Below, one piece after another: positions 57,025 through 64,000 of a stretch of DNA of 64,000 bases. Source of the stretch: a virus. The stretch covers positions 1 to 64,000 of IMG/VR virus record IMGVR_UViG_3300013118_000321; one strand, written 5' to 3'. Positions within the stretch are counted from its first letter, which is position 1; each line of letters begins with the position of its first letter. The notes under the pieces are model-generated. The model was given only the letters and a program-made list of their open reading frames with translations. It was not told the DNA's origin and did no database searches. Made by a program: the position numbers and the translations under genes.

Positions 57025-57213
57025 TTAAATGTTTACGTTTTCGTTAATGTGGGTGAATAGTCTCTCTAAGAAGTTGATCTTCTGATTTTCGTTTAATTTT
57101 TCAAACTGTTTAATTGTTTCTTCCGCCATGGAAAAACCTTCAGCACTAGTATCGAAGGATCTCTCGATCTCCTCGCTAATTAATGATTTTAACTTTTTCT
57201 TATCAATAAGCAT
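57025..57213 (-). CDS. Small helical hypothetical protein
   Basis: 62 residues, helical (KKLKSLISEEIERSF; AEETIKQFEKLNENQKINFLERLFTHI). Sits between primase and the gp47-46 fusion with gaps of only 3 and 11 bases, so it is likely co-translated. No family recognised; a helper of the replication proteins is possible. Confidence 0.65.
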   Translation of the reverse strand: MLIDKKKLKSLISEEIERSFDTSAEGFSMAEETIKQFEKLNENQKINFLERLFTHINENVNI

Positions 57214-57216
57214 AAT

Positions 57217-58173
57217 TTAACCTCCAAAGTCAAGCTTTTGTAGTAAGTAGTCTTCTCTCGTTATAAGAGATGCACGTTTCTTGTACTCACTTAACAGATG
57301 ATCAGGGACTTCTCCCAGATCAGAATAATCATATAGTTCTATTTTACAGACTTTAACACCAAAGTCAAGTAAATTCTTAACAATTTTTAATTCTTTTTGT
57401 TTTGCATCTTGATCTAGGCAAATATATACCGTTTTACATTTTTCAACTATCTTCATAAACAACTTAGTTCGCATGTTTAGAGTTGAACCAAGGATAGGTA
57501 TACTGTTGTCATACTTCAGAGAGTCGAAAAATCCCTCGACAAGGACAACTGGTCTAGACCAATCAACGTAAATGTCATTAAATATAATATCTTTTGTACA
57601 GGGAGGGTTCCTGTATTTCAAATAGGCATCGTCGAATGATCTTGCAATATAATAATTAAGTTCCCCCTCACAGTCGAAAGAGGGTACTATTACGCGGTTC
57701 TTATAAGGTCCGTGAAAACAAAACCCCATCTTATATAATAGGATATCAGAATAGGACACGCCCCGATCGAACAAATATTGTTTGGCACGCTTACCAATCT
57801 GCGAAAGATTTGCAGCTGACAATGAAGTAAAGTGCTCTGGAAGATCTAGACTCTTTTCCAGCACATATGTATCCTTTGTTTTAAATAAATCATCAAACCT
57901 GGTTATGTCTATCTGATTTACTAGGGAATTCCATCGAGATCTAAGTTCTCTATCTCTTATGAGAGATCCGAGATTATTTCCACGGAAATCACAAACCCAG
58001 CACTTAAATGCATTCTTGTTTATATTGACAGAAAGTTTTCTCTTGTGGTGCTTACACTTCGGACAATGAAACAACATCTCATCATTCGACTCGTAATATG
58101 ACCCAAGACTCTGCTTTATAATGCTTAACTTTTCGCTGTACAAAGTACGTAACCCGCTTTCGCTATTACCCAA
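57217..58173 (-). CDS. DNA primase, DnaG-type (gp61-like)
   Basis: Up to 318 residues. The zinc-binding domain has CPKCKHHKRK and KCWVCDFRG (about residues 37-63), and the TOPRIM core has VLVEGFFDSLKY (catalytic Glu) and VYICLDQDAKQK (DxD). It would make RNA primers with the gp41-like helicase. The longest frame begins at TTG 58173 inside the resolvase gene, with no clear Shine-Dalgarno. The overlap of 49 bases and the lack of a good start mean the true start may be further in, for example at the TTG before YSEKLS. Confidence 0.85.
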   Translation of the reverse strand: MGNSESGLRTLYSEKLSIIKQSLGSYYESNDEMLFHCPKCKHHKRKLSVNINKNAFKCWVCDFRGNNLGSLIRDRELRSRWNSLVNQIDITRFDDLFKTKDTYVLEKSLDLPEHFTSLSAANLSQIGKRAKQYLFDRGVSYSDILLYKMGFCFHGPYKNRVIVPSFDCEGELNYYIARSFDDAYLKYRNPPCTKDIIFNDIYVDWSRPVVLVEGFFDSLKYDNSIPILGSTLNMRTKLFMKIVEKCKTVYICLDQDAKQKELKIVKNLLDFGVKVCKIELYDYSDLGEVPDHLLSEYKKRASLITREDYLLQKLDFGG

Positions 58174-58655
58174 CTATCCGATTTATCCATAATACCTGGT
58201 TTCGGATTTCCATGTCTTGTATATTCTACTATGAAAGTAGGTTCATTTGCAACAACAAAATCAAAACTTTTTTGTTTTGAGTTTTCGCCCCTAGAAATTT
58301 TAATGCCTACCTGCTTTCTTGCTGAAGTAGCTGCAATCATTTCTGGTTTTGTTTTGAATATCTTATAACAGTGCCAGGAGACGATGCCATTAATCCTGGA
58401 CAATGTAGAGAGAGTCTGTGCTGAAGAGAAACCAGAGCGAAACGAGTGTAGTGACTGCTCTATAAACACATTGCCTATAGAGTATTCCATGGCAAGAGAC
58501 CTAAGATTGTTGTGAATAAGGAGTGCTTTTTCATATATTGACGGAAACTTGTTTTTATTCCTCGTATCCCAAAACTCATTATATACACACACGCCATCAT
58601 CATCAAGGACGGTCGCCCCCGTGATACTCGTTGAAACATCTAACCCTAAAATCAT
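58125..58655 (-). CDS. RuvC-like Holliday-junction resolvase
   Basis: 176 residues with the RNase H-like core of RuvC: first Asp in ILGLDVSTSITG (D6), Glu in VFIEQSLHSF, and terminal acidic pair in DKSDSWVIAKAGY. FRSGFSSAQTLSTLSRINGIVSW corresponds to the helix after the second strand in phage RuvC-type resolvases. It would cut branched DNA before packaging, in the place of T4 gp49 endonuclease VII. It overlaps the J-domain gene by 4 bases and the primase by 49. Confidence 0.85.
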   Translation of the reverse strand: MILGLDVSTSITGATVLDDDGVCVYNEFWDTRNKNKFPSIYEKALLIHNNLRSLAMEYSIGNVFIEQSLHSFRSGFSSAQTLSTLSRINGIVSWHCYKIFKTKPEMIAATSARKQVGIKISRGENSKQKSFDFVVANEPTFIVEYTRHGNPKPGIMDKSDSWVIAKAGYVLCTAKS

Positions 58656-59323
58656 TTATTATCCAATAGGAAAGTTGCATACCCTTCTATGAGTTTACGC
58701 TTTTCTGTCTCTTCATCCATGTGGTACCATTCCCAAGCAACACTCTTTGTGATGAGTTTTACTTTTTTACTAATATTATCTATTTTACCATTAATCTCCT
58801 CAATGTCAAGAGGAATCTCTTCTGGTATCTCTATATCCAAGAGCACTGCACATTCGACCAACTTAAAGTAATCCTCACTATCAACTGCGCTTGTGATTTT
58901 TTGAAAGATCTCCTTCTTATCATCGTCATCCTTTATTTTATCTGGATGTGTCTTATTCGCTATCTTCCTATATAAAGACTTGTACTCCTTTGGTAATGGT
59001 TTTTTGGGTGATGGTGGTGGAGTCTCAATAACCTCTTCGTGAAAATCTGGTCTTACCTTTGTTCTGCCCTTTCGATACTGTGCCTGTTGCTTTGCACGCT
59101 TTCCAGTCTTGGTCATTGGTTTTTCATTTTCTCCTGCCAATCCTGCTATTTGTTTTAATCTATGTCGAACACCCTTATTATCGACAGCATCAATATAATC
59201 TTTAAAGTAATCCGAGAATTGAGACATTGCTTGGTTGTTTATTTTTTGGTGGATTTCCAACTTCTTAATTGCAAACTTAAGTTCATGGATCTTTAATTCA
59301 AAGATTTCAGTACCCTTCCTCAT
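58652..59323 (-). CDS. J-domain (DnaJ-like) protein
   Basis: 223 residues. The N-terminal about 110 residues are charged and helical with a Pro-rich linker. YKSLYRKIANKTHPDKIKDDDDKKEIFQKITSAVDSEDYFKLVECAVLLDIEIP (about 114-167) contains HPD (126-128), the J-domain signature, with helices II and III in place. J domains stimulate Hsp70 (DnaK) ATPase. A coiled C-terminus follows. The phage therefore appears able to recruit host DnaK to a replication or assembly complex, as lambda P and O do by another route; this is inferred. The start overlaps the upstream stop (TAATG). Confidence 0.78.
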   Translation of the reverse strand: MRKGTEIFELKIHELKFAIKKLEIHQKINNQAMSQFSDYFKDYIDAVDNKGVRHRLKQIAGLAGENEKPMTKTGKRAKQQAQYRKGRTKVRPDFHEEVIETPPPSPKKPLPKEYKSLYRKIANKTHPDKIKDDDDKKEIFQKITSAVDSEDYFKLVECAVLLDIEIPEEIPLDIEEINGKIDNISKKVKLITKSVAWEWYHMDEETEKRKLIEGYATFLLDNK

Positions 59324-60636
59324 TAGAAGTCCATTTTGAGTTTGAAGGTATAGTCTCTATTTTCAGTTTTTCTAACTGGGTTTGCTAGTTTTGCCACGGC
59401 GATCAACCTTCTCTGGTCGTCATATATGCCGATCTTGGAAACATATGTCTGTTTATTGTATGATCCCGTTGGATCTGGATAGGGACTGTGAGAAAGTTTT
59501 TCAAACAACAAGTCATCAAACTCCTGGTATCTGGATGAACTTGTTACTGGAACTTTAGTTTGACTTTTCTTATAAACAGTTGGATTTGTCGAGTTGTTCA
59601 ACTCGCCCTTTGGCATGTGCGCCATCATGGTGACAGTAGGTACATAATTCACACCCTTGAATGACATTCTAAACATCGCATTCTCTAGGATGTCTCTTGC
59701 TGGTCCACTGTCCTCGTTAGCGCCTTCAGCGAAGTCGACCCAGCGAGGCTCCTGTCCGTCATCTCCGTGGAATGTCTCAGTTTGTTGTGATACATCCCAA
59801 CTCCCCGTTAAGGCAATAAACCCCTCATTATAGAGGACAGTGCCCACCACCTTGTTGTTGTGCTTCGCGGCATTATAAGTTCCAGAAACCTGGATTAGTT
59901 CACCGTTCTTGTTTATGTCTCTTGCCTCTGCAGCGAGTGCACCCGTCATGAAAATCTGAAGTATTACGGACCCTTTCTTTATGCTTGATCCATAAAATAT
60001 ACTTGGTATCTCCACTAGTGACATTTCCTGGTTTGCTTTGTTCCATCCATTATTGCCCATATCGTGAGACATTGATGACCTTGGATTTGTGGTATCGTCA
60101 AATGAATAGTGGTGACTGTGTTTTACATATTCATTAAAACTATTCTTCAAGGCAACTACAAACTTCTTGTTTCTCACCATTCTATTGTAAGTGCCATGGA
60201 ATCTCTCATCAGTACTAGATTCCTGTATAGCGGAGACCCCTCCCGCAATCCTAGTTCTCTTTATACTAGAGGAAAGAGGATATTGTGATTTTACCACATC
60301 ACCATAAGCAAACTGGGCAGCTGAATCAAAATCACTAGTACTGACTGTCTTGAAGGATATGCGGGCGCCGTCTTTGGTAATAAATGGATAGATCGATGTT
60401 CCTGCTGGGGGCGCATCTGTTCCGCCAGTATTGATAGCTCTGTCTACATTTAATTCAAAGAGCGATACGAACCCCTGTTGTACTGCTAGGAGGTTTCCAA
60501 ACTGACCTCCGCGAGCACCTTCGTTTTTAAAACTGTTGTAATAAACCCTAGAACCATATATGACAAAATCAGACTCTGGAAAGGTTTTTACCTGATTGTA
60601 GATTAGATCGTATTTACCAAACTTCCTAAACGGCAT
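59323..60636 (-). CDS. Virion structural protein (tail/baseplate), family member 1
   Basis: 437 residues. Its C-terminus TYVSKIGIYDDQRRLIAVAKLANPVRKTENRDYTFKLKMDF closely parallels the next-upstream gene's YVTSIGLYSPDNELMATAKLSEPLKKDPSNELTLRVRLDY, so the two are related. The middle is beta-rich with Asn/Gly-rich loops. The (I)G-I/L-Y-x-D/P-x-x-x-L-I/M-A-x-A-K-L motif is common in T4-like marine phage virion proteins. No T4 counterpart can be named; a baseplate or tail fibre attachment role is likely. Confidence 0.7.
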   Translation of the reverse strand: MPFRKFGKYDLIYNQVKTFPESDFVIYGSRVYYNSFKNEGARGGQFGNLLAVQQGFVSLFELNVDRAINTGGTDAPPAGTSIYPFITKDGARISFKTVSTSDFDSAAQFAYGDVVKSQYPLSSSIKRTRIAGGVSAIQESSTDERFHGTYNRMVRNKKFVVALKNSFNEYVKHSHHYSFDDTTNPRSSMSHDMGNNGWNKANQEMSLVEIPSIFYGSSIKKGSVILQIFMTGALAAEARDINKNGELIQVSGTYNAAKHNNKVVGTVLYNEGFIALTGSWDVSQQTETFHGDDGQEPRWVDFAEGANEDSGPARDILENAMFRMSFKGVNYVPTVTMMAHMPKGELNNSTNPTVYKKSQTKVPVTSSSRYQEFDDLLFEKLSHSPYPDPTGSYNKQTYVSKIGIYDDQRRLIAVAKLANPVRKTENRDYTFKLKMDF

Positions 60637-60648
60637 AATACACCGCCC

Positions 60649-61896
60649 TTAATAATCTAACCTTACTCTTAGTGTAAGTTCGTTTGAGGGATCCTTTTTG
60701 AGGGGCTCTGAGAGTTTCGCCGTTGCCATAAGTTCATTGTCTGGAGAATATAACCCAATTGACGTGACATATGCAACTGGAGAATCACTCGGTACATCTT
60801 TCACTCTGATCTTTGATGCACTGAGATAGGTTGGGTTGGCACTATAATTAAACTCATTGTGATTTGCTCTACAGAAATAAACAGTTGAGTTAAGTTCCGT
60901 TGTATTGTTGAAAGAAACATTGTGAATTCTTCTTCGAATTCCATTTGCAATATGCTCAATCTTAGACCCCGTAAGCATCTGACTGATACTTGCACTAAAG
61001 GCAGAATGTCCATCTGCACCATACTGCTTGAACCCATCACTATGTACACCATTGATACTCATAGAAACTGAAGTCATCAACATTCCCGTATCATTCGCAG
61101 TATCGTCGCCATCTGCGCCAGCAAGAACCGAAGCAGTTAATACTGCTACGCCTGCTTGGTAAAAAATGAGACCTGCATGCTTTCCGATAGAAAGACTTCC
61201 AGTTACTCTACCTGTAATATCCTGCCCACCATCGGCAGACCCAATTGACGCTGAAAGAATGCCATATTCGCCAGCTGGTGAATTAATTCTGTAGTCATTT
61301 TGTGCGTTAGTATCCTTAAGAGTGAGGATGTTTCTGACTCTGGATCTCAGACCCTTGTTAACCATAACTGGGTCAACCCCAAGATCTAGTTGAAAACTAC
61401 CCTTCTTAATCTCGTCTTTCACAAGAAGTCTAGAGAAGTTAATAAATATAACCTCTCTCATTTTACCAAATGCGTCTGCAGTATCCTTGGGGTTTGCTAC
61501 ATTGCCATCATTGTCGAAGTCTCTGATGTTGCCAGATGTGTCGTGCCCCATTAGAACCTGAGCCATCTGGTTATACATAGCAATCTTCTTTTCTTGTTGC
61601 TTATAGTTCGTCCCTGCAGATGCGACACCAACGTTCCCTGAAAGTCCACTCCTAGAAGAGAACCCAACGGAAATATCAAAAATGTGATTAGCAGAAGAAC
61701 TTAGGTAAGGATAGTCATAAATAGACTGAAACATTCCATGTGAATAATTCTTAATATTCAACTCCGTTCCGCCGCCGATGTCTCCTCCGTTATATGTACC
61801 TGATACGATTGCACCAGTAATTGGAATTGCCTCATGAAGCAAGGTCTTTGTTGTTGTGATGTCATTATTCAAAAATGTTTTAAATGTAGTTGCCAT
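60649..61896 (-). CDS. Virion structural protein (tail/baseplate), family member 2
   Basis: 415 residues, beta-rich, high Ser/Gly/Asn. Shares the C-terminal signature with its downstream neighbour (SIGLYSPDNELMATAKL), and like it has an N-terminal part that begins with a fixed pattern and ends in a short beta domain. Starts 9 bases after the upstream gene, ends 12 bases before the next. Role in the tail or baseplate is inferred. Confidence 0.68.
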   Translation of the reverse strand: MATTFKTFLNNDITTTKTLLHEAIPITGAIVSGTYNGGDIGGGTELNIKNYSHGMFQSIYDYPYLSSSANHIFDISVGFSSRSGLSGNVGVASAGTNYKQQEKKIAMYNQMAQVLMGHDTSGNIRDFDNDGNVANPKDTADAFGKMREVIFINFSRLLVKDEIKKGSFQLDLGVDPVMVNKGLRSRVRNILTLKDTNAQNDYRINSPAGEYGILSASIGSADGGQDITGRVTGSLSIGKHAGLIFYQAGVAVLTASVLAGADGDDTANDTGMLMTSVSMSINGVHSDGFKQYGADGHSAFSASISQMLTGSKIEHIANGIRRRIHNVSFNNTTELNSTVYFCRANHNEFNYSANPTYLSASKIRVKDVPSDSPVAYVTSIGLYSPDNELMATAKLSEPLKKDPSNELTLRVRLDY

Positions 61897-61905
61897 GTTT
61901 TATCC

Positions 61906-62931
61906 TTACGCCTTCCTAATATACCTAATCGGAATGTCAAGCGAAACACCCGTGGTTGCAGAAGTAATCTTAATAATTGTATCAATCATATTAAATGAGG
62001 TCGAGTCAGACGTAAATCCTGCCTGAGCAGATCCCAAAATTGTTGATCCTAACTTTTCAAACAAATACGAAGAAGCCCTCAAGTTAACGCTTGGTTCAAT
62101 CTTGAAGTGCAACAAGGTATCTCTTGGACCGTTAATGTTGTGTATAGACAAGTCACCATCGGTCGATCCAGCGTTTGTCTTAGGAAGACTATCAACACTA
62201 AGTGGTGCACCGTTCGTGTTTTTTGATATTACGATCGGACTACCCTGACCTGATACTGTATTTTCACTAATATAATATGAAGCGATTTGATCATCATCTA
62301 TAAATGACACTGGTACCTGGTCCGCATTTGCTGTTACCAGGGATCCAAGTCTGTGATCCATTTCTATAATAAATTGCGTTTCCTGCAAAGTTGCTGGCAT
62401 ATTGACAGCGGGTGCAATCTCAGTGGTATCCAACCCTCTCTCCACAATGCAGGAAATATCAGTGTTTCTAATTTTTTCCGATGAACGACCTGTAATGACG
62501 CCAGTGTTGGACAGACTAGTGTCTAACTTATCTTCTGTGTTCTTGTCAACCGTTATGACAAAACCACCAGTTGTTGTGTTTGTTGCGCTTGCATCGACAA
62601 CCGTAGTATTGATTGTAGAACTAGCGTTGCCTCCGTTGAGTAACTTCAACACAGGAAGATACAAAATATTCGTTCTGGTGATTGTAATTAATTTGCTCTT
62701 CATTGTAGAGGTGTTGTTTGTAAACGCCTCCAATAGTGGAGTCCTTAAGACTTCCAAATCATAATATGCAGAACCACTAGGGTGATTCTTGTTATATAAT
62801 GAGTAATCGATCTCGTCGTCTCCGAGGGCAAACTTGGAAATTCTAAAATCTCCGCGTGCCATTCTAAAGCGACCAGTGTCTGTCAATACGGCGTCTAAAA
62901 TTATATCGCCAGAATTATCAAGAAATGCCAT
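61906..62931 (-). CDS. Virion structural protein, conserved MAFLDNSGDIILDAVLTD type
   Basis: 341 residues. The N-terminus MAFLDNSGDIILDAVLTDTG, with RMARGDFRISKFALGDDEIDYSLYN after it, is a pattern I associate with structural proteins of T4-like marine phages; the rest is beta-rich with Thr/Asn-rich repeats. Probably a baseplate or tail component. A CTATTTA motif lies 28-34 bases before the ATG, as for other late virion genes. Confidence 0.7.
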   Translation of the reverse strand: MAFLDNSGDIILDAVLTDTGRFRMARGDFRISKFALGDDEIDYSLYNKNHPSGSAYYDLEVLRTPLLEAFTNNTSTMKSKLITITRTNILYLPVLKLLNGGNASSTINTTVVDASATNTTTGGFVITVDKNTEDKLDTSLSNTGVITGRSSEKIRNTDISCIVERGLDTTEIAPAVNMPATLQETQFIIEMDHRLGSLVTANADQVPVSFIDDDQIASYYISENTVSGQGSPIVISKNTNGAPLSVDSLPKTNAGSTDGDLSIHNINGPRDTLLHFKIEPSVNLRASSYLFEKLGSTILGSAQAGFTSDSTSFNMIDTIIKITSATTGVSLDIPIRYIRKA

Positions 62932-62958
62932 GTACTAAAACTCCTCAAACTTCACTTG

Positions 62959-62965
62959 TAAATAG
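62959..62965 (-). promoter_or_regulatory. CTATTTA motif upstream of the virion protein gene
   Basis: TCTATTTACAAG on the coding strand, 28-34 bases before the ATG at 62931, in the 37-base gap between two virion genes. Candidate late promoter element. Confidence 0.4.
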
Positions 62966-62968
62966 ATT

Positions 62969-64000
62969 TTAACATATTAAATTCACTTTTTTATTTTCTT
63001 GATCTTCAGACAATTTTAAGTTGAAAGTAACATCAATATCAATCTCTTTGCCAGTGTCCTTACTTCTAATTCTTATTTTAAACCTTTTCTTCCAAAGTTT
63101 TTCCTTTGTATTATCACCAATAAACGATTGAGAATCCAATCCCCGCTTCCAGTCTGAGAACTTTCCCGTGCCTAGATTTAGTGTTTTTTGGTCAAAATTT
63201 GGTCTCAACATTAAGAATTGCCTGACATCGATCGTTGATTGCTGTTTAGCTGTCTTTAATGCTTCGAGATCTGCTGCGTTCACTATTTTATGCGAAAGTC
63301 TAACTGCTTCGTTAATTTTAATTAATTCTATCTCGTGAATAAATCCTGGATTTGAAACCTTGTTGTGAATATCGATACATCTAAAGACGTAATAATATTT
63401 CACATTTGGTGAAATTCTGTCTAAAAATGTTGCATTATCTGCAGTTGATTCAATCGTAGCAATTTTTTTATCATAAAAGGATCCAATTTTTTCTGGGTAT
63501 TCATCTGTCCTGAATACTTGAAATGTTTTTGTCGGGTCATCTGATTTGTGCTTTATCATTTTTACATTTGCTGGATCATTCAGTAGTTGATCTTGCATCG
63601 ACTCAAAGTCAAGATCCCCCTCGACGTCGATTAGTCCCTGACTAAGTGCCACATTGACATACCTCATTCTATCTTCTTCCTCAAGTATAACTGGGGGTGA
63701 AAGGTATTCTCCACCGTTTGGTCTCAACGTAAACATAATCTTATCTGAAACATTCTTAAACGGTATCACTTCAACGTCTGGAAATACAGGCGGACTGTCT
63801 ACAACCACTACTCTTTTCTGAGTTGTTGGAATAATCCCAATCCTTAAGCACGGTTGGTTTCTAATACCGAAGGGCATATCAAACTGGCCAGTACTAGAAT
63901 TCTCTTCTCTAGAGATCTCGTATGCTCTAGCAAAATTACTTACGCAATTATGGTATGTGTATCTATTGCCAACGATCGCTACAATCCTATTGATTCTATA
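62969..64000 (-). CDS. Partial virion protein, 5' end outside the window
   Basis: The frame is open from the stop at 62969 to the window edge with no stop, so the start lies beyond 64000. The first visible Met (63877) is internal: the frame upstream reads, for example, YRINRIVAIVGNRYTYHNC and STGQFDMPFGIRNQPCLRIG without interruption. The visible part has a beta-rich middle (VKYYYVFRCIDIHNKVSNPGFIHEIEL), suggesting a fibronectin-like domain, and a basic C-terminus (WKKRFKIRIRSKDTGKEIDIDVTFNLKL). Followed by three structural genes, it is likely a baseplate or tail protein; no family recognised. Confidence 0.7.
   Translation of the reverse strand, partial: YRINRIVAIVGNRYTYHNCVSNFARAYEISREENSSTGQFDMPFGIRNQPCLRIGIIPTTQKRVVVVDSPPVFPDVEVIPFKNVSDKIMFTLRPNGGEYLSPPVILEEEDRMRYVNVALSQGLIDVEGDLDFESMQDQLLNDPANVKMIKHKSDDPTKTFQVFRTDEYPEKIGSFYDKKIATIESTADNATFLDRISPNVKYYYVFRCIDIHNKVSNPGFIHEIELIKINEAVRLSHKIVNAADLEALKTAKQQSTIDVRQFLMLRPNFDQKTLNLGTGKFSDWKRGLDSQSFIGDNTKEKLWKKRFKIRIRSKDTGKEIDIDVTFNLKLSEDQENKKVNLIC

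Noticed and set aside
63877-63879. ATG at 63877 as start of the right-most gene
   Set aside because: The frame continues without a stop to the window edge, so the gene is truncated and this Met is internal.
1-64000. tRNA genes, CRISPR arrays, insertion sequences, integrase
   Set aside because: Gaps between genes are all under about 165 bases and none shows a cloverleaf, repeat-spacer pattern, terminal inverted repeats or a recombinase. A covariance search (tRNAscan type) was not possible and would settle tRNAs.

Overview
The window is a stretch of a large lytic, contractile-tailed phage genome of the T4-like kind. It carries recognisable relatives of T4 gp13, gp15, gp17, gp18, gp19, gp20, gp21, gp22, gp23, gp26, gp32, gp41, gp46, gp47, gp61 and UvsX. 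Every supported gene is on the minus strand, so transcription runs from high to low coordinates. Genes are packed with short gaps or ATGA/TAATG overlaps, and no gene-free stretch reaches 300 bases (the longest gaps are 100-165 bases). I saw no tRNA, rRNA, integrase, insertion sequence or CRISPR array. Strong Shine-Dalgarno sites and consensus sigma70-type promoters fit a proteobacterial-type host. The set of thyX, a B12-dependent ribonucleotide reductase, a phosphate permease-like protein and ribosomal protein bS21 is typical of marine phages. The host cannot be fixed from this sequence.

Layout from the right edge (upstream) to the left. 64000-59323: a truncated virion protein and three tail/baseplate-type structural proteins, at least two of them related. 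59323-53879: recombination/replication block with a J-domain protein, RuvC-like resolvase, DnaG-type primase and a single-chain fusion of the Mre11-like (gp47) and Rad50-like (gp46) subunits. 53865-51668: probable lysis cassette (holin, coiled-coil membrane proteins, Cys-rich lipoprotein) with two small hypothetical genes. 51671-38273: packaging and head genes: terminase, portal, protease, bS21, scaffold, major capsid protein, neck proteins. 38286-14144: tail genes: two tandem gp15-like terminators, two paralogous fibre-like proteins, sheath, tube, a gp26-like protein with an apparent frameshifted extension, two tandem tape-measure-like proteins, and baseplate/hub candidates. 14151-4816: replication and nucleotide block: a very short family A DNA polymerase, a tubulin/FtsZ-like candidate, thymidine kinase, gp32-like SSB, UvsX, 5'-3' exonuclease, gp41-like helicase and RNR. 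4819-1: metabolic and host-interaction genes: RNR (shared end), PiT-like permease, a GapR-like helical protein, GroES-like co-chaperonin, ThyX and a lytic transglycosylase.

Regulation is partly visible. Three near-identical sigma70-type promoters (-35 and -10 separated by exactly 17 bases, TTTAG before the -10) sit upstream of the left-hand operons and look early. A different short motif, CTATTTA on the coding strand, recurs 19-62 bases upstream of virion genes and not in the replication region; it may be a late promoter or operator. Hairpin terminators punctuate the major capsid, fibre and exonuclease boundaries.

The most notable points are the gp26 frameshift cassette at a seven-T run, the gp47-gp46 fusion, a fibre gene that looks like two fused genes with a retained internal ribosome binding site, the duplicated tape measure and gp15 genes, the minimal PolA, the tubulin-like gene, and host-function genes (phosphate permease, bS21, GroES-like, J-domain).
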